Source of the DNA: an uncultured Eubacteriales bacterium
GTDB taxonomy: Bacteria; Bacillota; Clostridia; Christensenellales; Aristaeellaceae
Length of the DNA: 64,000 nucleotides
Direction of reading: 5' to 3'
Assembly: GCA_902778055.1 (NCBI GenBank)
Contig: CACYWL010000005.1
Location: 62,001-126,000 of the forward strand
Shown here: positions 25,111 to 33,915 of the stretch, piece by piece
Numbering within the stretch: position 1 is the stretch's first letter
How the letters are laid out: every line of letters begins with the position of its first letter
The notes under the pieces: model-generated
What the model was told of the DNA's origin: nothing
The model's input: the letters and a program-made list of their open reading frames with translations, nothing else
Database searches by the model: none
Made by a program: the position numbers and the translations under genes

Positions 25111-25926
25111 CTAGGAACCTAAGACGTCATCAAGCCACGCATCGAATTCTTCATCAGACATACTATCACTATACCCAGAAAAGTCATAACTGCCTGAAGA
25201 AGTCCCTGAAGATTCATAATTGCCTGAAGAAGTACCAGAGGATTTACTATTGGAAGGCTGTAAAGCTTTTGAAAGACAACTTATACAGTAAGTAGCATCT
25301 TCATCTATATATTTTCCACATTCAAGGCATCGTTTTGAATGGAGTGTACAACAATTTGTGTCACCAGATGAAGCAATGGGATTGTTACAGCCAGGGTGTG
25401 CGCATTTTGTCGTTGCGGTTCCATATTCATTTGAAAAAGAGCTTGAAGAACCGCTACTTGAATAAGACTGTGTCTTAGTTTTGGTCACTGCTTTTGATAT
25501 ACAATCCATACAGTAAGTCGCATCTTCATCTATATATTTTCCACATTCTGCGCATTTTCTGGAATGAATGGTGCAGCAATTGGTATCACCAGTTGAGGCA
25601 ATAAAGTTATTACAGCCAGAATGAGAGCACCTTGTTGTTGGTGTACCGAATTTGTTTGTAAATGATGATTGCGAACTGATTGCTGAGCTTGTACTAGAAT
25701 TTGTTGTACGCTCCTTTTGTTTCTCTCTTTCATCATACTCTTTTTGATTCTCGCCTGTAGAGTCACTTACAAGCTCCTCAACATTTATATCCTTTTCTTC
25801 TGCTTCATCTTGAGCCTGTTTCAAAGAGGCTGCATTTCTTTCATTCCCACTGCAACTAGATAATATTGATGTAGCTAATACCAATAAGAGAACCAGAGCT
25901 ATGGCTTTTACAAGAGCTTTATTCAT
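25111..25926 (-). CDS. Lipoprotein with two tandem Cys-rich repeats
   Basis: A 271-residue lipoprotein (lipobox SILSSC, about residue 25). After a Glu/Ser-rich linker it contains two copies of a roughly 50-residue module: C-x-H-x-G-C-N-N-x-I-A-S...GDTNCCT-x-HS...C-x-E/A-CGKYIDEDATYC-x-x-C. Each has nine or so Cys/His placed like a double zinc ribbon. The tail is Ser/Gly-rich and then acidic (DEEFDAWLDDVLGS). An exported zinc-ribbon-like repeat protein is unusual, since most zinc ribbons are cytosolic. Disulphide bonding outside the cell is the alternative. Function is unknown. Confidence 0.75.
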   Translation of the reverse strand: MNKALVKAIALVLLLVLATSILSSCSGNERNAASLKQAQDEAEEKDINVEELVSDSTGENQKEYDEREKQKERTTNSSTSSAISSQSSFTNKFGTPTTRCSHSGCNNFIASTGDTNCCTIHSRKCAECGKYIDEDATYCMDCISKAVTKTKTQSYSSSGSSSSFSNEYGTATTKCAHPGCNNPIASSGDTNCCTLHSKRCLECGKYIDEDATYCISCLSKALQPSNSKSSGTSSGNYESSGTSSGSYDFSGYSDSMSDEEFDAWLDDVLGS

Positions 25927-26191
25927 AACTTATCCTTCTTTCTTTTATATGGTACGATACTATATTATTCGAGTTAGTCCGCTATATGTAATTCCTCCAA
26001 GTACATAAGAAGAATCATTCAAGCCCAGCATGCCCATCCCGTTTGTTTTTCCTTCCGTAAAAGACCTCCTCTGCAATGCCTAATCAATACTACGTTTTTG
26101 TTAAATTATAGCACATTTGAACCATATAAACAAGATCTGAAAGATTTCATCTAGTCCAAATTGCCTGTATCATACCTTTCGAGGTGATACT

Positions 26192-26503
26192 ATGGATGTG
26201 AAAGAAAGACTTCAACAGCTAATGGACGAGCGCGGATGGACGATTTACCGTGTAGCCAAGGAAGCGGACATTCCATGGTCTACTGTTCGCAACATGTTCA
26301 AGCGCAATACTGAGCCTTCCATTGCCACCCTTGAATGCCTCTGTAAGGGGATGGGCATGACACTTCCTCAGTTTTTCAATGTGGATAATGAAATGGGCCT
26401 TTCAGGAGAACAAGCCCAACTGCTTCAGCAGTGGAACAAGTTGCGGGAGAAGGACAGGAAACTGATTTCGGAACTGGTTGATTCTCTTAACGAGCGGAAG
26501 TAA
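26192..26503 (+). CDS. XRE-family HTH regulator
   Basis: A 103-residue Cro/CI-type regulator with HTH IYRVAKEADIPWSTVRNMFKRNTEPS and the usual following helix TLECLCKGMGMTLPQFF. The C-terminal helix ends ELVDSLNERK. It has a GAGGTG site before the ATG. Divergent from the lipoprotein genes across a 265-base gap that shows no gene. It probably represses a promoter in that gap. Confidence 0.85.
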   Translation: MDVKERLQQLMDERGWTIYRVAKEADIPWSTVRNMFKRNTEPSIATLECLCKGMGMTLPQFFNVDNEMGLSGEQAQLLQQWNKLREKDRKLISELVDSLNERK

Positions 26504-26581
26504 ATTTTTAGAAAACGGAAACAAAAAACTGAATTCGCGCATAGTCCCACCACCTTCTCTCTATGAGGAGGTGATTTTATT

Positions 26582-26785
26582 ATGGATAATGCAGAAAAAG
26601 AATTGCTATTACTGATTGCAGTTTCCCTATCACCAAGCAACTTCAAAGACATAGCGATTTCAGCAGGACTCAAGCCCAGTCTTATTTACAAATGGAGAAC
26701 TTCAGATGCCCATCTGTCTCCCAAGAAAACAGAAGCCCTATTGAAGTACTTCATCGAAAAGGAGCCTGTCATCTTGACAATGTAA
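26582..26785 (+). CDS. Small HTH-like protein
   Basis: A 67-residue protein with a possible helix-turn-helix (NFKDIAISAGLKPSLIYKWRTSDAHLSPKKTEALLKYF). It follows a GAGGAGG site. The segment may be the N-terminal DNA-binding half of the WYL protein whose remainder follows in another frame. Confidence 0.55.
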   Translation: MDNAEKELLLLIAVSLSPSNFKDIAISAGLKPSLIYKWRTSDAHLSPKKTEALLKYFIEKEPVILTM

Positions 26786-27315
26786 AACAGAAAGTCACCT
26801 TCAAATACTTCCGCTTGAATATCCACAATAGGCGGGATTATCAGAAGAAGGAAATCATTGTCAGCCCATGGATTCTGCTCTATGCCAACGAAAATTATTA
26901 TCTGCTTGCGTTCGATGGAAAACAGATGAAGTATTATCGTCTTGACCGCATTGACAACGTGCAGATTCTGGACGCAAAAAGCGAAGGCGAAGAAGAGTAT
27001 AAAATAGTGAAGGAAGAACTGCCCTTCAGAACGCAGTCTTCCTTCAACCTCTTCGGTGGGGAGAAGGTGGATGTTACCCTCAAGTGCCCCGTATATTACT
27101 ATTATCTGATAGCAGACCAGTTTGGAACGAATCTCTATCCCATTCTGGATGATAGCAAAGAGTACTTTACAGTTACAGTTCCAGTTGCGATTGGAGACCA
27201 GTTCTTTGGGTGGGTTCTCAGCATGGGACAGAAGGTTGTGATTGTTGGGCCTCCAGAAGTGAAAAAACAGATGGCACGCTTGTTGCGAGAAGCTTTGGCC
27301 CGCTGTGGGAGATGA
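26780..27315 (+). pseudogene. WYL-domain regulator, N-terminally truncated
   Basis: From about 26780 the frame reads QKVTFKYFRLNIHNRRDYQKK...IIVSPWILLYANENYYLLAFDG, a WYL ligand-sensing domain. The usual C-terminal WCX-like extension follows (VDVTLKCPVYYYYLIADQFG...). No start codon or HTH precedes it in this frame; upstream residues are a shadow of the 26582 gene. A frameshift between the two would account for both. It ends 68 bases before att copy C. Confidence 0.7.
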
Positions 27316-27383
27316 TTCCTATGAAAACCGAGATTATACGACTGAAGTTGCATAATATGCGTTTTCTTTTGTCTCTTGTAATG

Positions 27384-27429
27384 ACATTCGCATTGTAGAG
27401 GTCAGGGGTTCGACTCCCCTATGCTCCAC
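27384..27429 (+). repeat. att copy C (shortest tRNA-Ala 3' fragment)
   Basis: 46 bases identical to the tRNA-Ala anticodon arm through 3' end. It defines the core shared by all copies and marks the element 2 / element 3 junction. The space from 27430 to 27913 holds an inverted repeat and one unassigned short frame. Confidence 0.9.
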
Positions 27430-27482
27430 CACAGGACGAAGTGTCGAACTCGGATGCATTGGCAGCCGGTTCGCACTTCGGA

Positions 27483-27523
27483 TAAACTTAAAGGACAGCT
27501 GATGAGGCTGTCCTTTAAGTTTA
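27483..27523. repeat. 17-bp perfect inverted repeat
   Basis: TAAACTTAAAGGACAGC and its exact reverse complement flank a 7-base loop (TGATGAG). No T run follows, though a GTTTACC does. It begins 54 bases right of att copy C and might be a binding site or a terminator relic. Confidence 0.7.
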
Positions 27524-27654
27524 CCAGGGATTATGCTCATGAGTTTGACATCCTTGCGGAAACCGACACGGAGAACTTCGACCGGAGCCTCCGTGATGGA
27601 CTGGATCTGGAGCTTTATCAGCCGGTATATGAAATGCCTTTCTTCGATCAATAG
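27520..27654 (+). pseudogene. Unassigned short coding fragment
   Basis: The frame YAHEFDILAETDTENFDRSL... to MPFFDQ, then TAG, has protein-like codon use but no credible start; its upstream part is the inverted repeat and tRNA fragment. It looks like the end of a gene removed by a deletion. The family is not recognised. Confidence 0.35.
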
Positions 27655-27913
27655 TACGATGAGAAAATATCAGCCAAGGAATCGACAGGAGAAGGCGCTG
27701 ACCCGGCCCGGCGGGCCGCGCCGGAACCTCCGGCCTGAACGAAACATTCCGGATTTGACGGTCTTCATGGATATGTCAACAGAAAAAGTCAATAATTGGG
27801 GCAGCCTTTTTTTGCGGAAAATCCTTGACACGGATGCCTCCGGCTGATTTACTGTTGATAGATTACCCGCGAGGCGGGAGAAGCGAGTCAAAATATGCAG
27901 GAGGTGCGTTTTC

Positions 27914-28342
27914 ATGCGCTATTTTACACAGGATGGCAGCCGGCTGATCTGGCGAAACAACGGCGAAACGCTGATAATCTCCCCCTGGGGTCCGGACAGC
28001 ATGAGAGTCCAGTCTGTCCTGATGGGTGAAATCCGGGATGACCGCTGGGCCCTGCTGGATCAGCAGCCAACGGAAGCCGTGCTGGATATCCGGGACGAAT
28101 CCGCGTCCATGGCCTACGAATTCCCGGAGGACGAAGCCTGCGCAGGCCTGAAGGATCAGTATATGTTCGGCAGCCGGTATCTGGTGGCTCCGGTGCTGTA
28201 TGCCGGCCTGCGACGGCGGGACGTCATGCTGCCGGCCGGATGCTCCTGGCGAAACGTGGATACAGGTGAAACCTACGCCGGCGGCCGGAAGGTCACCCTT
28301 CCCGCCCCGCTGGACCGGATTCCCGTGCTGGAACGGATATAG
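27914..28342 (+). pseudogene. GH31 glycosidase with a large internal deletion
   Basis: 142 residues join the start of a GH31 alpha-xylosidase/alpha-glucosidase (MRYFTQDGSRLIWRNNGETL...) to its C-terminal part (YEFPEDEACAGLKDQYMFGSRYLVAPVLYAG). The middle, about 500 residues with the catalytic Asp pair, is missing. The junction keeps the frame, so a short protein could be made, but it cannot be an enzyme. A good AGGAGG site precedes the ATG. It leads the arabinoside-type locus that follows, and implies that the locus once handled alpha-xylosyl or alpha-glucosyl linkages. Confidence 0.8.
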
Positions 28343-28524
28343 CTTCTTCTTCCCCCGGAAGCCACCCCCGGATCCCATGCTGAATGAATCCGGCGGAAGC
28401 GTGATATTTGCGGTATGTACCCATTCCGGTGATGAATACCTTATCTGAAGCAGCCTCCTTTGCATGCGGCAGGCCCCGGTGCCGCCTTGATTTGTGAGCA
28501 GAAGAACGGGCAGAGAGGATGACA

Positions 28525-30060
28525 ATGCCGATGAAAGTCGCCATCGTTGAGGACGAAATCAGGATCAGGGAAGGAATTGAAAAGCTCCTGAAGAAGCTGA
28601 ACCGCGATTACGAGATTGTCGCCGTCGCGGAAAACGGCGACGACGGGCTGAAACTGATCCGTGAAACGAAGCCGGATATCGTCATTACGGATATCTGTAT
28701 GCCGGTCATGGACGGGCTGGAGATGCTGAAAAGGATGACTTCTGAGGGGCTGCACGCGAAAGCGGTTGTGCTGAGCGCCTATTCCGATTTTGAGTATGCC
28801 CGGTCCGCCATGAAATACGGGGTAACGGAATACCTGCTCAAGCCCACCTCCCTGATGGATTTTGAGCAGGCCATGGCGCACGTCGAAGAGCAGGTGATGC
28901 TTGACAGGAGCCGGAAGCCGGCGGAGATCGGCAGCATCGACCAGGTATTCAGGGATCTCCTGCTGGGGAGGATGAAGGCCACCCCTGAACTGGAAAGCTA
29001 CCTGAACAACAATTACAGCATCCGTTCCGACAGCCGTTTTACGCTGATCCTGTGCTGTCCCGGCAGCCCTTTCGAAGAAAAAACCAGGGAATACGGCAGC
29101 CGCCTCGGCCGGGTTCTTCCCCTGTTTTCCCAGTGCAGGTTTGTGACCGTTGATTTCTCCTACCGCAAGGTGCTGGCAACCGTTGCGTATGATTATGCCG
29201 GCCCCGGCGGCGTGCAGTCGATCCTGCAAAGCCGGCTGGACGACCTGGGGCCGGTCGCGGCGGTCTGCTGCGCGGAAACGACCGGGCCGTTTTCGCTTCA
29301 CGACGCCTATGAAAAAATGTTTCCCTACCTGGACTGGAATATCGCGCAGGGCGGAAGGACCGTCATCCGCTGGCCGGAGGTCGCGCAGGTCAAAACAGAA
29401 TCCTGCATTTATCCGATGGAACTTGAGAACCGGATGAGGGCCGCCATGTACGCGTCCAACGCGGACGAAATCGCCGCGGTCCTGCGGGAATTCGGCGCCT
29501 GTTTCCGGGACGGGAAGGTTTACCAGCCCCGGGAAATCAAGGAATGCTATGTCCGCTTCCTGTGGCTCATCATCTCTTTCGCGAAGGAAACCGGCGGAAA
29601 CCCGGACCAGACGGTGGACCGCCAGAAGCTTCTGACTGAAATCATGGACGCGAAAACCCGGGAGGAGCTGGAACGCGTCGCCGAAGGCATCACCGCCTGC
29701 CTGGCGCCGGCGGAGGCCGGCGGCAGCGTATCGCACCTGACCGTGCGGAAGGCCATCGGACTGATCCGGGAATACTACCAGGACGGTATCACCCTCGACG
29801 AGATCAGCCGCCGGCTCCGGGTGACGCCGGAATACCTCGGAACGCTCTTCCACCGCGAGGTCGGCATGTCCTTCAGCACCTACATCCGCAACGTCCGGAT
29901 CGACAAGGCGAAGGAACTGCTTTGCGGAACGCAGCTGAAGCTGTACGAAATTGCGGAAAAGACGGGTTATTCCGATCCGAAGTACTTCAGCAAGGTTTTC
30001 CGGGAGGCGACCGGGCTCACGCCCGCAGAATACCGGAAGAACGACCAGGCTTCGCGCTGA
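28525..30060 (+). CDS. YesN-type response regulator (REC-AraC)
   Basis: About 511 residues. The N-terminal receiver domain has the acidic pair (VEDE), the phosphorylated Asp in DIVITDICMPVMDG and the Lys in YLLKPTS. The C-terminal part has a two-HTH AraC domain (ITLDEISRRLRVTPEYLGTLFHREVGMSF and LYEIAEKTGYSDPKYFSKVFREATG). Its partner is the YesM-like kinase at 32048. Together they probably switch on the permease and glycosidase genes in response to an external sugar. The ATG at 28525 has the best spacing from GAGAGG. Confidence 0.93.
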   Translation: MPMKVAIVEDEIRIREGIEKLLKKLNRDYEIVAVAENGDDGLKLIRETKPDIVITDICMPVMDGLEMLKRMTSEGLHAKAVVLSAYSDFEYARSAMKYGVTEYLLKPTSLMDFEQAMAHVEEQVMLDRSRKPAEIGSIDQVFRDLLLGRMKATPELESYLNNNYSIRSDSRFTLILCCPGSPFEEKTREYGSRLGRVLPLFSQCRFVTVDFSYRKVLATVAYDYAGPGGVQSILQSRLDDLGPVAAVCCAETTGPFSLHDAYEKMFPYLDWNIAQGGRTVIRWPEVAQVKTESCIYPMELENRMRAAMYASNADEIAAVLREFGACFRDGKVYQPREIKECYVRFLWLIISFAKETGGNPDQTVDRQKLLTEIMDAKTREELERVAEGITACLAPAEAGGSVSHLTVRKAIGLIREYYQDGITLDEISRRLRVTPEYLGTLFHREVGMSFSTYIRNVRIDKAKELLCGTQLKLYEIAEKTGYSDPKYFSKVFREATGLTPAEYRKNDQASR

Positions 30061-30074
30061 TCCCGGCGCGAAGC

Positions 30075-30107
30075 CGCTTCACCGCATACCGGTGGAGCGT
30101 TTTTTTT
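30075..30107 (+). terminator. Terminator after yesN-like gene
   Basis: CGCTTCACCG-CATAC-CGGTGGAGCG followed by eight T. Bases 30108-30202 carry the likely promoter of the permease operon (TTGATC, 16-base spacer, TATCAT). Confidence 0.85.
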
Positions 30108-30202
30108 GCAAACGACTTTTGATTTTTCCTCTTTGTTTAGTTTTTTCGCTTTGATCCCGGTTTCAAAACGGCTATCATGAATTATGGAAGGGGGGAATCG
30201 TT

Positions 30203-31108
30203 TTGAACCGGATCAAAGCGTTCTTCAGGCACGACAACATCGGCCTGCTTTTCGCGCTGCCCGCGGTCGTCTACATGCTTGTTTTTGTCGGCTACCCGAT
30301 CGTGCATAATATCATCCTCGGTTTCCAGGACGTCGACGTGATGAACTTCCTGCGCGGACAGAAACATTTTATCGGTTTCGGGAATTACGTGCAGCTGTTT
30401 CACGACGAGGTCTTCTTCAAATCTGTCGCCAACACGTTCGTCTTCACGGTCAGCTGCCTGGTTTTCCAGTTCCTGATCGGTTTTGCGCTGGCGCTTTTCT
30501 TCAACCGGAAGTTCTCCATCGCCCGGCCGGTCCGCGGGATCCTGATGATGCCCTGGATGATCCCGATGACCGTTACGGCTCTGATGTTCAAATTCATGTT
30601 CTCAACCAAGGTCGGCGTCGTCAACAACATCCTGACCGGCCTCGGGATCGTACCTGAAAACATTGAATGGCTGACGGACCAGGGCATCGCGATGATTCCC
30701 GTCATTATCACCAACATCTGGATCGGCATCCCGTTCAACATGATCCTCATTTCCACAGGCCTGACGTCCATTCCCGGCGAGCTGTATGAAAGCGCGTCCA
30801 TCGACGGGGCCGGCCGCTTCCAGCAGTTCACGCGCATCACGCTTCCGCTGATGCGCTCCACCATCGAGTCCATCCTGGTCCTCGGCTTTATCTACACGTT
30901 CAAGGTATACGACCTCGTCTACGTCATGACGTCGGGCGGCCCGGTCAATTCCACACAGCTGATGTCCACCTACTCGTACAAACTGTCCTTCGACAATTTC
31001 CTGTACAGCAAGGGTTCCGCCGTCGCCAACGCGCTGCTGGTAATCCTGCTCCTGGTCGGCGGCGTCTATGTCAGGATTACCTCCAGGGGGGAGGATGCCT
31101 ATGAATGA
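30203..31108 (+). CDS. Sugar ABC transporter permease (UgpA/MalF-like)
   Basis: A 301-residue CUT1 permease with six helices and an EAA loop (YESASIDGAGRFQQFTRITLP). It starts with TTG at 30203, 7 bases after a strong AAGGGGGG site; no ATG is suitably placed. It overlaps the second permease gene. The pair would import the sugar recognised by the binding protein at 33916. As with the first ABC system, no ATPase is encoded locally. Confidence 0.92.
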   Translation: MNRIKAFFRHDNIGLLFALPAVVYMLVFVGYPIVHNIILGFQDVDVMNFLRGQKHFIGFGNYVQLFHDEVFFKSVANTFVFTVSCLVFQFLIGFALALFFNRKFSIARPVRGILMMPWMIPMTVTALMFKFMFSTKVGVVNNILTGLGIVPENIEWLTDQGIAMIPVIITNIWIGIPFNMILISTGLTSIPGELYESASIDGAGRFQQFTRITLPLMRSTIESILVLGFIYTFKVYDLVYVMTSGGPVNSTQLMSTYSYKLSFDNFLYSKGSAVANALLVILLLVGGVYVRITSRGEDAYE

Positions 31109-31946
31109 CGTCAAAATGAGCCGCGGCCGGAATCTCCTTTTCTGCGCGCTCGCGGTGCTGATCGCCCTGGTGCTGCTCTTCCCAATGCTGTGGATGCTGA
31201 ACACGTCCCTGAAAACGGAAGCCGAAATCTTCCAGAACCCGCCGACGCTTTATCCGCATACGCTCAACCTGAAATCCTACATCGCGCAGATCGAAACCGG
31301 CGATTTCAACATGTTCCGGTCCTTCTTCAACAGCCTGGTCATTTCCATGGGTTCCATGCTGATCGCCGTGGTGCTGGCGGTGCCCGCTTCCTACGCCATC
31401 GCGCGCTACCGGTTCAAGGGCCATAAATCCGTGCTCCTCGGCTTCCTGGTGACGCAGATGCTCCCGGTTTCCGTGCTGCTCACACCGATGTTCATCATGT
31501 TCCGGAACATGCACCTGTACAACACATGGGGCGCGCCGATCCTGGCGGACGCGACGATCGGCATCCCGTTCTCGGTGCTGATCCTCAAGAACTATTTCGC
31601 CTCCATTCCCCGGGACCTGGAGGAAGCGGCGTATATCGACGGCTGCATGCGGTTCGGCGCGTTCATGAGGATCCTGGTCCCGGTGGCGAAACCGGGCGTG
31701 GCCGTCTGCGCGATCTTCTCCTTCCTGTACGCCTGGGGCGACCTGGCCTACGGCATGACCTTCATCCTGGAACAGCCGATGCGCCCGATCACAGCCGGGA
31801 TTTTCAACTTCATGGGACAGTACGGCACCAAGTGGAGCTACCTGTCCGCCTTCGCGGTGGTTTCCATGATCCCGGTCGTCATCATCTTCGTCTTCATGCA
31901 GAAGTACATTATTGCCGGCATGACCGCGGGGGCCGTCAAGGGATAA
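31101..31946 (+). CDS. Sugar ABC transporter permease (UgpE/MalG-like)
   Basis: A 281-residue CUT1 permease, partner of the preceding gene. The ATG at 31101 lies 8 bases after GGGGGAGG and overlaps the upstream stop (ATGAATGA). The EAA loop reads LEEAAYIDGCMRFGAFMRILVP, with Cys in place of the usual Ala. It ends in the typical YIIAGMTAGAVKG. Substrate specificity is set by the binding protein. Confidence 0.92.
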   Translation: MNDVKMSRGRNLLFCALAVLIALVLLFPMLWMLNTSLKTEAEIFQNPPTLYPHTLNLKSYIAQIETGDFNMFRSFFNSLVISMGSMLIAVVLAVPASYAIARYRFKGHKSVLLGFLVTQMLPVSVLLTPMFIMFRNMHLYNTWGAPILADATIGIPFSVLILKNYFASIPRDLEEAAYIDGCMRFGAFMRILVPVAKPGVAVCAIFSFLYAWGDLAYGMTFILEQPMRPITAGIFNFMGQYGTKWSYLSAFAVVSMIPVVIIFVFMQKYIIAGMTAGAVKG

Positions 31947-31961
31947 GGATACAGCCTTCGG

Positions 31962-31988
31962 ATCCGGTGCGCTGCCGCACCGGATTTT
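31962..31988 (+). terminator. Hairpin after permease pair
   Basis: ATCCGGTGCG-CTGC-CGCACCGGAT followed by TTTCG. It is a weak terminator or attenuator between permeases and kinase. Confidence 0.6.
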
Positions 31989-32047
31989 CGTTGTGTTTTC
32001 CGCGCGGCTGCGGTACAATGTCCCCAGATTTTCAGAGGTGATATACG

Positions 32048-33808
32048 ATGCGAACGGCAGGCGGAAAAAAACGCTCCATGCGGCAAATGCTGATCAAGCG
32101 CTTCAGCATCCTGACCGCGGTCATGATCACGCTGATCTGCGCCTATATGGCTTACAGCTTCGCCGTCACGCTCAGGCGCGGCACGGAGGAGCTGGCGGAT
32201 ATCAACATGAAAGCCGCGGAAAGCATCCTGAGCATTCGCTTCAGCGAATATGAAAACCTGCTTTACCAGATGTATACCAACGACGACATGGTCGTCTGGT
32301 CGGACAATATCAACAACGGCGAAGACGCGGCCGTCAGCGTGAGCAAGATGCGCCGCTACCTGAGCACGGTGCTGAACTCCAACCGGTTCATCAAATCCAT
32401 CATGGTCATCATGGACAACGGGCGCGTAATTACTTACGACCAGCTGACCTCCACCATCCATGAAAACTCCTGGATCAGCCGTTTCAGCCTGGGCAGTGAC
32501 GAAATGTACCGGATCGCTTCGGCTGATTATACAAACCACGTCTGGCCCACGGAGTTCGGAACGCGTTTCGCCAACCACGATTACTGGCTTTTTCACATCG
32601 CGCACCGCATCGTCAATTACAAACAGCTGGAAAAACTCTACGGCGTCATCGTGATCAGCATCGACGAGCGCCTCCTGGAGGAAGTGATGCGGACCGTCAA
32701 GACGGAAGACAGCGAGGTCTACATCACCGACGAAACCGGACGGATCGTCAGCTGCGCCGATAAAAGCCTGATCGGGACTTCGTTCACGCCCGCCGCAGGA
32801 AGCGGCGTCGACCGGCTGGAAAACGGGATCCTGGGCTGGAACATCATCCGCGTTCACGACAACAGGCGTTACGTGCAGAGCCTGGTGGAAAAGCTGCTTC
32901 AGATCGTCGGGATGGGCGTGCTGCTCATGTTCGCCGCGCTTTTCATCATCAGCAAGATTTCCGGCAAACTGACGCGGGATATCGACGATATCGTGGAGGG
33001 CATGCAGCGGACGGACGAGGCGGGCATCCCCGCCCGGCTGCCGCGGAAAGGCGAAATGCTTTCGGAGATCGACGTGATCGCGAAGCAGTACAACCGCACG
33101 ATCGACGACCTGGAAAAGGCGCTCCTGCGTGAAAAAACAGAGGCGGAAAACAGCCGGAAAGCGGAAATCCGGATGCTGGAGGCGCAGATCAACCCGCACT
33201 TCATCTATAATATCCTTGACACCGTCAACTGGATCGCCATTGAAAAGGACGAATACGATATCAGCAACGCGATCAGCACGCTGGCCTCGATCCTGCGCTA
33301 CGCGATCAGCAACAGCGACAAGCCGGTCACCCTGCGGGACGAGGTCGACTGGCTGAAGAAATACGTTTACCTGCAGCAGTTCCGCCTGAAAAACAAATTC
33401 AGCTTCGAAATCCGGACCGATCCGGAAATCCTGGACGTCCGGGTGCATAAACTGATTATCCAGCCCTTCGTGGAGAACGCGATCGTGCACGGGTTCGACA
33501 CCAAGCGGGAAACGTATACGCTGAAGGTCAGCATGCTGGCGGAGGGCGGCCGGGTGGCCATCACCATCGCGGACAACGGCAAGGGCATCTCGCCGGAGAT
33601 CCTCGAAGCCCTCGGCAGCGGGGATGTGAAGGAGATCCGGGACAAGGCCGGCATCGGCCTGTCAAACGCTTTCCTCCGCCTGCACCGCTACTGCGAAGGG
33701 CAGGACGAGGTCAGCGTGCTAAGCGTGCCGGACGGGGGAACGACCGTGACCATCCGGTTCCCGATCACGGTTTCCCCGGCGGCCGGGAACGATTCCACGG
33801 AACATTAG
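32048..33808 (+). CDS. YesM-type sensor histidine kinase
   Basis: A 586-residue membrane kinase. One helix near the N-terminus and another near residue 290 flank an extracytoplasmic dCache-like sensor. HAMP follows. The HisKA/YesM box has INPHFIYNILDTVNW, with the phospho-accepting His near residue 383. The ATPase has VENAIVHG and DNGKGI. It is cognate to the YesN-like regulator. The order yesN-permeases-yesM-binding protein-glycosidase is unusual because the two signalling genes are split by transport genes. Confidence 0.93.
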   Translation: MRTAGGKKRSMRQMLIKRFSILTAVMITLICAYMAYSFAVTLRRGTEELADINMKAAESILSIRFSEYENLLYQMYTNDDMVVWSDNINNGEDAAVSVSKMRRYLSTVLNSNRFIKSIMVIMDNGRVITYDQLTSTIHENSWISRFSLGSDEMYRIASADYTNHVWPTEFGTRFANHDYWLFHIAHRIVNYKQLEKLYGVIVISIDERLLEEVMRTVKTEDSEVYITDETGRIVSCADKSLIGTSFTPAAGSGVDRLENGILGWNIIRVHDNRRYVQSLVEKLLQIVGMGVLLMFAALFIISKISGKLTRDIDDIVEGMQRTDEAGIPARLPRKGEMLSEIDVIAKQYNRTIDDLEKALLREKTEAENSRKAEIRMLEAQINPHFIYNILDTVNWIAIEKDEYDISNAISTLASILRYAISNSDKPVTLRDEVDWLKKYVYLQQFRLKNKFSFEIRTDPEILDVRVHKLIIQPFVENAIVHGFDTKRETYTLKVSMLAEGGRVAITIADNGKGISPEILEALGSGDVKEIRDKAGIGLSNAFLRLHRYCEGQDEVSVLSVPDGGTTVTIRFPITVSPAAGNDSTEH

Positions 33809-33915
33809 TTTATTCCCCCTTTCTTAAGAAATTTTGAGTTTCTTTTTCTCCTGTTCAAAAACATAATAAGGCCAGAGTCCGGAGAATGGACAAAAATGAA
33901 GGAGGAGTCAAGAAA

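Noticed and set aside
27333..27651. Minus-strand frames containing HRGVEPLTSTMRM
   Set aside because: This peptide is only the antisense translation of the tRNA fragment and also appears at copy D.
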